A DNA stretch of 25,059 nucleotides from a virus. This document shows, in pieces, positions 17,101 to 22,775 of this stretch. A program made the translations under genes and the position numbers. The DNA lies in IMG/VR virus record IMGVR_UViG_3300010885_032827, positions 1 to 25,059 of that record. The stretch is one strand, 5' to 3'. The notes beneath the pieces are model-generated. The model saw nothing but the letters and a program-made list of their open reading frames with translations, ran no database searches and had not been told where the DNA came from. The first letter of the stretch is position 1; the number at the start of each line of letters is the position of its first letter.

Positions 17101-20100
17101 CACAGATGTGTGGGCGGATACGGTTACTAACCCAACGGTTACAGTTAACCTTAACGGTGAAAACGACGCGTTTACTCAAATTACATTAGACAATACAGGT
17201 CTATCTCCATGGGGTACTAAATGGAATGATTGGCAATCAGTCTTCCGTGGCTTAACTGATGTGTCTGTGGATGTATCTGCAGTTACAAATGTAAGTAATG
17301 ATGTTCAGATTGATAAGACAGGTAAGATATCTGTAACACCGACTGCAAGAACAGACGTAACAACCTCTGTAACGAAGACATCACAAGAATCATTTGCGAG
17401 AACAGGCCTACAATTTAACACCGCTGCTAAGACCATTACATCAAAGCTAGGTGAAAAGGTAATTGATTCAAGTATTATACCTTTCATTAGATCAAAGCCA
17501 ATTTCATTTGCTGCGTATAATTTAAAACCCGATACTCAGATGTATGCTACATTCGATGGCATCGATGTTACAAAATACTGCACACCTTCAGTGGCTGTAA
17601 AGTTTTTAAATACATTACCTAATAACATTACACAAATAAGAGTGTTGTCAGGTGGTTCAACAGTATCGGTAGGCAATGTTATATCGCAAAGAGGCAATGT
17701 GTTATACATGATGCCTGATATTACTACGAAGCTACCTGTAACCGGTAACACAGCAACGCTTGTTGCTGAAACAACTACAACTGCATCTATCTTAGGTGTT
17801 ACTATAACCAATCAGACATTAAGAACTGATGCTACGGGTGGTATTGCCGGCAGATTTACTATTCCTAATAATGGTGATCTTAAGTTTAACTTAGGTGAAA
17901 GAGCATTCCGATTAGCAGATACTTTAGATAAACGATTTATTACAACGGTTGCTGAAACAAAATATCTTGCTTACGGTTTATCTCAAACTAAAGAAGATAC
18001 AATTCTTGCAACTAGAATGAATCTGGTTTCAATAGATCCGCTATTAGAAGTTAAAAAGAGTGCTGCAGAAACTTCGGTATCAAAAAATACTAGCATAGGT
18101 AAGGCTACGGTAGGTACATCTAATCAAGCCCAACTACCTCCACCTATACCTGCATATACACAGACTTTATTCTGTGGTGAAGCAATACAAACAACAGGGT
18201 TACAAGGTGTACATAACTTTAATATTAATCTTGGTATTGGTGTAGGTGCAGCTAATGTAACGTGTTTTAGCGATGTAATACCTGATAGATTTACATTAAT
18301 TTATAAAGGTCAAGAAATTACTTCTGGCTTTATGACAAGAAGTGCTGATGCAGGTGTTAACCTTGGTTACTCTATACGATTAAAAGATTTGGGTTATCCA
18401 GAAATTACAAGAACTGGATGTACCTCTCATGTAATAGAGTTTACAAAGCAAGAAGAAGGTATTGAGTTTGCTACTGTTAGAGTTGATGCTCCTTTAAAGG
18501 GTACAGGATGGAATTTTAATATTAAATGTCCTTCTGGTACGACAACACCTGCTCCGGGTTCTGCACGTATTGATATTACCGATCCTGTTGTAACATTGTT
18601 ATCAAAAGATTTTGGTGATGTAGGAAGAACTGCAGGTGCTCAGACTGCTGTAACCGATATTGGTGTTCGATGCACAATAACAAATACAGCTACAGATAAG
18701 AGATGGTCAAAACAAGGAACAGATAAGACAATTTATCTCGAAGCATTAACTTGGTCAACTGTATCCGGAGTTAATGAAGGTACGGCTACAATTATAACAA
18801 CGGGCACTGGTCAAGGCGTATACAACGGGACTGTTTATCCAAACAAAACAACAGAGACATGGCAAAATACGCTTGGAACGCTACCTGTATTACTACAACC
18901 AGGTGAGTCAAGAACATTTACTGTTCGATTAGCTAAAACTGCTACCCAGCGTGCTAACGGTAGATGCCAGATCCTACCATCTCTATCTGGACCAGGTGTT
19001 CAAAGTCAGTTATACAATGTATCAACCAACATACCAACAATTGACTTTCAAACTCAGGATGCTAATCCCCCTCCTGCACCAATAGACCCACTTGCACAGA
19101 CGTTCTTTGTTGAGTCAAGAGATTTTCCAAACGGCTTATTCCTAGCCTCGGTTGACTTGTGGTTTAATCAAAAAGACGAATTACTACCTTGTTCAGTAGA
19201 AATAAGACCTGTTGTTAATGGCTATCCAAGCTCAACAGATATAATTCCTTTTGCTACTGCTGTTAAGGATTCTTTTAACATAATTGCATCCACAACGTTT
19301 AGTATTTCTAATAATACTAACTTTAAGTTTAATGCACCAGTTTATTTACCACCTGGTCAGTATGCTTTAGTAATTAAAGGTAATTCTAAGAAGTATATTA
19401 TTTACTCTGCATCGCTAGGTGAGTTTAAACTTGATGAGCCTGATGTTAGAGTAACAGATCAACCATATATTGGTTCGATGTTTAAGTCTCAAAATGCTTC
19501 TACCTGGACAGCAGACCAAGGTATGGATATTACCTTTAGACTTAATAAATGTAAATTCAGCACAACGACACCTACAACGGTTATTCTTAACTCTGTAGCT
19601 CCTACAAATAACGTCGAGTATGATGTATTTTATACAACTGGAGAAAATTTACAGTTTGCTGATACTTCTACCCTTTACTCATTCAAGTCAACAAGTAATG
19701 CAACCGGTGCACTAGACTCTGCATACAGAGGTTATTTACTAGGTTCAAATTATGGAATGGATGAGCGTAAAGCCATTAAATCTAGTACACCTAGCTCGTT
19801 GAAATTTAATGTTGTACTGTCTACAACTGATACGACTATTTCACCTGTAATTGACTTAGAGAGATTGAGTAGCGTTCTAATCCGTAACATTATTAACAAC
19901 GATGCAACTAATGAAGATAGTTACAGCGGCGGTAACGCTTCAGCAAGATATATTACTAGACGCGTTACGTTGAATCCAGGCTTTGAAGCTAAGGACATGA
20001 GAGTGTATCTAAATGCTTATTGCCCTGGACCTTCATCAATTAAAGTTTATTACAAAGTAAATGCACCTGGAACAACGCAGTTTGACTCCGATAATAAATA

Positions 20101-20299
20101 CGTGTTAATGAATAATTTATTTACGAGCGGTGATACAAAGTCTGGCTTTGCAGAATATACATTCACAACCTTCCTAGGTCAATGCTTACCAGATGGTGCT
20201 GATTACAGTACGTTTGTTGTTAAAATCGTTATGTTATCATCTGATACAACTCAGGTGCCAATCATAAGAGACTTAAGGGTGTTAGCGCTAGATGCATAA
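14174..20299 (+). CDS. Giant DUF4815-type virion structural protein
   Basis: The protein has 2041 residues. The N-terminus is the hallmark of a marine T4-like family annotated with DUF4815: FNTDPYYDDFSESSNYYRILFKPGRAVQARELTQLQTIIQNQITKFG. Residues about 83-130 hold a beta module (GATVIGGTSGAKAIV then SGQFLENETITI). Later family blocks include YKKASGAITNLADVIDFRPVRE, RDIGKIEKRVGRLEYYSALSLLEK, and DPLAQTFFVESRDFPNGLFLASVDLWFNQKD followed by PYIGSMFKSQNASTWTADQGMDITFRLNKC. Between the last two, residues of about 1330-1620 appear to be added beta domains, one with CGEAIQTTGLQGVHNFNINLG and PDRFTLIYKGQEI, the other ending LQPGESRTFTVRLAKTATQ. It sits where T4 has genes 9-11, so an outer baseplate or fibre-holding role is likely but inferred. 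The start ATG follows TAAGGTAAAAC. Confidence 0.85.
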   Translation: MAIDFNTDPYYDDFSESSNYYRILFKPGRAVQARELTQLQTIIQNQITKFGKNIYKDGSPIVGGKTFVSNGSYIKIKETTTIAAFEGATVIGGTSGAKAIVRKITTHNTTNNVYYPAALHLVYVSGQFLENETITIEGTTTAVTAIADVATYTGSTTFFSVDESVFFIKGHFVYAAPQTVVLSPRFVNLPSARLGYTVTEGITTSDDEADLLDPAIGSTNYFAPGADRYFIDLTLTSIEYDPTIEDSDVTTVNDFIQICTVKNGGVINLSMDTQFNSIETAMARRTYDESGDYTVRPFIAKVKDHLYGNTSKLSVEVSPGKAYVRGYEFETTSPSYITLDRARDTNIVNNYSIALDYGQYTPVWNINNFVAFTEAQLLNIHDIKSGSISVSSNAAYSANIIGTARARYMSYQGTAGTGNVYNLYLFDVRMLGSNTFSKANAFSAATYTSVPALTVKGDTFAWGNAAFTYGTDDTLLFKVPQRNIKTFSNVSGAGTSVTDTTYQSVRNLASTAFAPGTGGYSGNSVATLSLAGSEQFLGSGLLSDTDIRDRFIVTVTVSGTGTPPVGTILDFTGANGDIEIIGQNAYLRYKGSTSSFTANVMALVVAQQATSKVKTLTTGTVTVPYGSSVTNISLNVPDVYSITSITDATGNSYFSSYQLDTGQRDDYYDHGSVTLKSDGRAPVLHVTNNPNVVVTFQYFGHTGSGFFNVDSYTNGGLDYGSIPQYKKASGAITNLADVIDFRPVREANKTTYLSDRSPKPGSAMTADYEYYLPRKDKLVLTKERKLTIAKGLASDSPSYPSDLTDALALYNIDVPAYTGRAEDVQFTYIDNKRFTMRDIGKIEKRVGRLEYYSALSLLEKLDADERIPSQIAGIDRFKNGILVDSFAGHSVSDVNNGDLRCSIDYDNRLMRPRFVSESYMYAVSGGESTSYKKSFDLVTMDYTTEPFVSQIKATNTTYLTPFEVFTWTGTMTLTPSTDVWADTVTNPTVTVNLNGENDAFTQITLDNTGLSPWGTKWNDWQSVFRGLTDVSVDVSAVTNVSNDVQIDKTGKISVTPTARTDVTTSVTKTSQESFARTGLQFNTAAKTITSKLGEKVIDSSIIPFIRSKPISFAAYNLKPDTQMYATFDGIDVTKYCTPSVAVKFLNTLPNNITQIRVLSGGSTVSVGNVISQRGNVLYMMPDITTKLPVTGNTATLVAETTTTASILGVTITNQTLRTDATGGIAGRFTIPNNGDLKFNLGERAFRLADTLDKRFITTVAETKYLAYGLSQTKEDTILATRMNLVSIDPLLEVKKSAAETSVSKNTSIGKATVGTSNQAQLPPPIPAYTQTLFCGEAIQTTGLQGVHNFNINLGIGVGAANVTCFSDVIPDRFTLIYKGQEITSGFMTRSADAGVNLGYSIRLKDLGYPEITRTGCTSHVIEFTKQEEGIEFATVRVDAPLKGTGWNFNIKCPSGTTTPAPGSARIDITDPVVTLLSKDFGDVGRTAGAQTAVTDIGVRCTITNTATDKRWSKQGTDKTIYLEALTWSTVSGVNEGTATIITTGTGQGVYNGTVYPNKTTETWQNTLGTLPVLLQPGESRTFTVRLAKTATQRANGRCQILPSLSGPGVQSQLYNVSTNIPTIDFQTQDANPPPAPIDPLAQTFFVESRDFPNGLFLASVDLWFNQKDELLPCSVEIRPVVNGYPSSTDIIPFATAVKDSFNIIASTTFSISNNTNFKFNAPVYLPPGQYALVIKGNSKKYIIYSASLGEFKLDEPDVRVTDQPYIGSMFKSQNASTWTADQGMDITFRLNKCKFSTTTPTTVILNSVAPTNNVEYDVFYTTGENLQFADTSTLYSFKSTSNATGALDSAYRGYLLGSNYGMDERKAIKSSTPSSLKFNVVLSTTDTTISPVIDLERLSSVLIRNIINNDATNEDSYSGGNASARYITRRVTLNPGFEAKDMRVYLNAYCPGPSSIKVYYKVNAPGTTQFDSDNKYVLMNNLFTSGDTKSGFAEYTFTTFLGQCLPDGADYSTFVVKIVMLSSDTTQVPIIRDLRVLALDA

Positions 20300-20513
20300 G
20301 CCAAGATTAGTTCCGATTATTGATCATAAAGAATTGGTCAGGGATACGTATTCAAAAGCAATACTCCCTACCAATTTGAGTGCTTTGCAGGAACATAGAT
20401 TAAAGAAAAAAGCATTCGAAGATTTGATGAGACAGACATCGGAAATTAAAGAACTTAAAGAAGAGATGAGTGAGATTAAATCTATGCTACATCAGCTTCT
20501 TAAAGATAAATAA
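20292..20513 (+). CDS. Small charged coiled-coil protein
   Basis: The protein has 73 residues and overlaps the DUF4815 gene end by 8 nt. The first half contains LVPIIDHKELVRDTYSKAILPTN, a pattern (hydrophobic, then KELVRDT, then AIL-x-TN) that recurs in small proteins of marine T4-like phages next to structural genes. The second half is a strongly charged helix with heptad-like spacing (IKELKEEMSEIKSMLHQLL), likely to form a coiled coil. It has no signal peptide or membrane segment. Translational coupling to the giant gene suggests that it is an accessory of that protein or a short linker. The function is unknown. Confidence 0.72.
   Translation: MHKPRLVPIIDHKELVRDTYSKAILPTNLSALQEHRLKKKAFEDLMRQTSEIKELKEEMSEIKSMLHQLLKDK
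20505..20512 (+). promoter_or_regulatory. Weak late-promoter-like box, GATAAATA
   Basis: One mismatch from the T4 late box, overlapping the stop codon of the small coiled-coil gene and 28 bases before the ATG at 20541. The gap 20514-20540 holds nothing else notable. In AT-rich DNA such single-mismatch boxes also occur by chance, so this is tentative. Confidence 0.25.
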
Positions 20514-20540
20514 CTAATAACATTCATTTAGAAAATAAAC

Positions 20541-20753
20541 ATGGCAACTCTAGTCTTAAGAACAGTAAAAGGTTCACCACTTACCAATCAGGAAGTAGAT
20601 GGAAATTTTTCCAATATACTGGCTGATGTCGGTGTAACTAATAACCTAACGACTACAACAAAAGCAAATGTTGTATCTGCAATTAACGAAATTATTGCAA
20701 AAGCCCCCACAAAAGACTCAGTTATTGCTTTAACCATAGCGCTAGGATCATAA
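20541..20753 (+). CDS. Short fibre-associated protein, fibre N-terminus-like
   Basis: The protein has 70 residues. The N-terminus (TLVLRTVKGSPLTNQEVDGNFSNI) is a motif commonly found at the very start of long phage fibre and structural proteins. The second half, LTTTTKANVVSAINEIIAK, is another common short fibre element, a helix thought to help chain association. Here the two motifs stand alone with only a few residues after them, so the gene is either a free-standing mini-fibre or adaptor, or the remains of a longer fibre gene. No frameshifted continuation was evident, because the next gene starts at once at 20758. No strong ribosome binding site is visible before the ATG. Confidence 0.7.
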   Translation: MATLVLRTVKGSPLTNQEVDGNFSNILADVGVTNNLTTTTKANVVSAINEIIAKAPTKDSVIALTIALGS

Positions 20754-20757
20754 AAAA

Positions 20758-21087
20758 ATGGCAAATATATTTAAAAACGCAATTCTTTCCGGGGTTGGTC
20801 TTACAGCTGCCAACGTATACATTGCACCAACAGGTAATACTTCTATTTGTATTGAGCTAGATGTTGCTAATACAACGTCCAGTACTGTCAGTGCTAACGT
20901 TATTATTAGAAAAGGTACTGGTGGCGGTAGCGCATTTATTATTAAATCTGCACCTATTCCAACTGGTTCGTCACTTCAAGTTATTGCTGGTCAAAAGATT
21001 GTTTTAGAATCTGGTGATTACTTACAAGTACAGAGTGATACAGCAGCCTCTATTGACGCAGTTGCAAGTATCTTACAAGACGTTTAA
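20758..21087 (+). CDS. Small beta-sandwich virion protein
   Basis: The protein has 109 residues. It begins MANIFKNAILSGVG, followed by alternating strands: NVYIAPTGNTSICIELDVANT, TVSANVIIRKGTGG, AFIIKSAPIPTGSSLQVIAG, KIVLESGDYLQVQSDTAASID. This layout (start MANIYKNA-like, then VYxAP, a pair of strands, VLESGDYLxVxS) is a recurrent small phage protein family found among fibre genes. It is probably a fibre-bound or capsid-bound beta-sandwich domain. There is no helix of note, no cysteine apart from one, and no membrane segment. It starts four bases after the previous stop and is followed closely by the first fibre gene. The precise role is unknown. Confidence 0.72.
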   Translation: MANIFKNAILSGVGLTAANVYIAPTGNTSICIELDVANTTSSTVSANVIIRKGTGGGSAFIIKSAPIPTGSSLQVIAGQKIVLESGDYLQVQSDTAASIDAVASILQDV

Positions 21088-21097
21088 GGATTAAATA

Positions 21098-22171
21098 ATG
21101 GCATACATTGGTACACCACCGGCCAATCGGCCGTTAACTTCATTCGATATTGGTGAAAACAATATCACATCCTTCAATATTTCTGAAGCTGTCATTGAGA
21201 CTTTAGATATTGTTAACGGTTCGGTTACAGCGGATAAACTAGCTGCTAATGCGGTTACATCAGCTAAGATTGCTGACGGTGCGGTTAATACTGCTGAATT
21301 AGCAGATAACTCTATTACAACCGCAAAACTTAATACAGGGTTTGCATGGTCACATGGGCATCCTTTATCGGCTCTTTCGGGTAATGTTTCTGTTGAGCAA
21401 TTACCGCTTTCTGGTATTACTGCTGGTACATATGGTAACTCAACAAGTATTCCTGCTGTTACGGTTAATAGTAAGGGTCAAGTAACTGCTGTATCAAATG
21501 TAGCAGTTGTGGCTGGTGGTTTTTCCAACATGACAGTATACACCGCCAACGCAACATTTACAATTCCTGCAGGTATTACAAAGATTAAAGTAACATTGGT
21601 AGGCGGTGGTGGTGCTGGTGGAAGTGCTACATATATTACTGATGGTTACGGGGGTGCCGGTGTTGGTACGTATTTAACGTCAGGTACCGAAACAATAACT
21701 CAGATATATGCAGGGCCAGGTATCGGTGGTGCACCTGGTGGTGTAACACCTCAAGGCGGTGGTGGTAATGCCACCGGTGGTACTTTAAATATAAAAGGTA
21801 CACCCGGTCTTTCATCACAAGTTACAGGCCAAACAAATGCAGTTAGCGGTGGAGTTGCAGTTACCTTTAACAGCGGGGAGGGTGGTTCATCTACTCTCGG
21901 TGGTGGTATGCCTCCTGTGTTTGCAAACAATAACGGTATTAGCGCAACAGGTATAAATTTAAGTTACGGTGGTGGGGGTTCAGGGGGTGCACAATCATCA
22001 CAAGGCGCTGGTCAAGGCGGTGGTGGTGGTTCTACTGCTATTAAATATCTAACCGGTCTTACTCCTGGTAACACATTAACAGTTACAGTTGGTACGGGTG
22101 GTTTAGCTTCAACTACTGAAACTCGAAATGGTGGTAATGGTGGTCCGGGTATTGCCATTATTGAATATTAA
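21098..22171 (+). CDS. Tail fibre protein with glycine-rich tip
   Basis: The protein has 357 residues. Residues 1-30 (MAYIGTPPANRPLTSFDIGEN) are a typical marine phage fibre N-terminus. Residues about 35-75 are shaft repeats of the ADKLAANAVTSAKIADGAV type. Residues about 105-140 contain LSGITAGTYGNSTSIPAVTVNSKGQVTAVSNV, a widespread fibre element. Residues about 145-357 form a glycine-rich domain opened by YTANATFTIPAGITKIKVTLVGGGGAGG and closed by GGNGGPGIAIIEY. The opening and closing match modules in the gene at 22776. Glycine-rich fibre tips, as in the gp38 adhesins of some T-even phages, are receptor-binding, so this is a likely host-range determinant. AAGGA at 21086-21090 is its ribosome binding site. 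Confidence 0.85.
   Translation: MAYIGTPPANRPLTSFDIGENNITSFNISEAVIETLDIVNGSVTADKLAANAVTSAKIADGAVNTAELADNSITTAKLNTGFAWSHGHPLSALSGNVSVEQLPLSGITAGTYGNSTSIPAVTVNSKGQVTAVSNVAVVAGGFSNMTVYTANATFTIPAGITKIKVTLVGGGGAGGSATYITDGYGGAGVGTYLTSGTETITQIYAGPGIGGAPGGVTPQGGGGNATGGTLNIKGTPGLSSQVTGQTNAVSGGVAVTFNSGEGGSSTLGGGMPPVFANNNGISATGINLSYGGGGSGGAQSSQGAGQGGGGGSTAIKYLTGLTPGNTLTVTVGTGGLASTTETRNGGNGGPGIAIIEY
21261..21280 (+). repeat. Shared fibre shaft repeat, copy in first fibre gene
   Basis: Twenty bases encoding AKIADG are identical to 22241-22260 in the next fibre gene, within a wider stretch of about 39 bases that differs at only a few sites. It encodes the trimer-type shaft unit. Confidence 0.8.
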
Positions 22172-22188
22172 AATAACAGGAAAAACAA

Positions 22189-22773
22189 ATGGCTTTAACA
22201 AGAGTTTCAGGCAATGCGCTAAATGCTAATGCAATTACTGCAGCTAAGATTGCTGACGGTACGATATTAGGGGCAGATATTGCTGACGGCGCTATTTTCC
22301 TGGGTAATGCAACGCACTCTGGTACAAAGGTATCAGGCAACGTTAACGTTCAATTAGTGACTACAGGTCAGGCAAACGTTGTTAACATTGTTAATACAGG
22401 TTCATTTACAGAACAAGCCAACGTTATGTCCTCCGGTCCTGCAGTTATACAAACATATACGACCGACCTTAACACATATACCGTACATACTGCTAATACT
22501 GCTGCCGCGTTTCAAATGAATTTTACGGGCCTATCTACAGTTGATGTTAATAAATCGGTTACGTTTGCAATTGCCGTACAAAACGGATCAACAGCTTATT
22601 ATCCAACATCAATTCAAATTGACGGTGTAGTACAAAGTTCATTGTATATTAAGTGGCAAGGCTCTGTGCCTGCAAGCGGTAGCCCAAACGCTACAGACGT
22701 GTATACATTTGCTATATTAAAAATAGCAGCAGGAGTATACAAAACATTTGCATCTCAAAGTAAGTTTGTCTAA
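22189..22773 (+). CDS. Short tail fibre protein
   Basis: The protein has 194 residues. Residues about 8-38 carry shaft repeats (LNANAITAAKIADGTI, then GADIADGAI) that share a nearly identical DNA segment with the fibre gene before it. The middle has STKVSGNVNV-like and QANVVNIVNTG strands. The C-terminal 90 residues (FQMNFTGLSTVDVNKSVTFAIAV, then YPTSIQIDGVVQSSLYIKWQG and DVYTFAILKIAAGVYKTFASQ) look like a compact beta-domain, a pattern seen in other phage virion proteins. There is no glycine-rich tip here. It could be a separate fibre, a partner chain, or a tip domain replacing the glycine-rich one. CAGGAA upstream serves as ribosome binding site. Confidence 0.78.
   Translation: MALTRVSGNALNANAITAAKIADGTILGADIADGAIFLGNATHSGTKVSGNVNVQLVTTGQANVVNIVNTGSFTEQANVMSSGPAVIQTYTTDLNTYTVHTANTAAAFQMNFTGLSTVDVNKSVTFAIAVQNGSTAYYPTSIQIDGVVQSSLYIKWQGSVPASGSPNATDVYTFAILKIAAGVYKTFASQSKFV
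22241..22260 (+). repeat. Shared fibre shaft repeat, copy in second fibre gene
   Basis: Identical over twenty bases to 21261-21280 in the preceding fibre gene and in the same reading frame relative to the protein. It offers a site for recombination between the two fibre genes. Confidence 0.8.
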
Positions 22774-22775
22774 TT

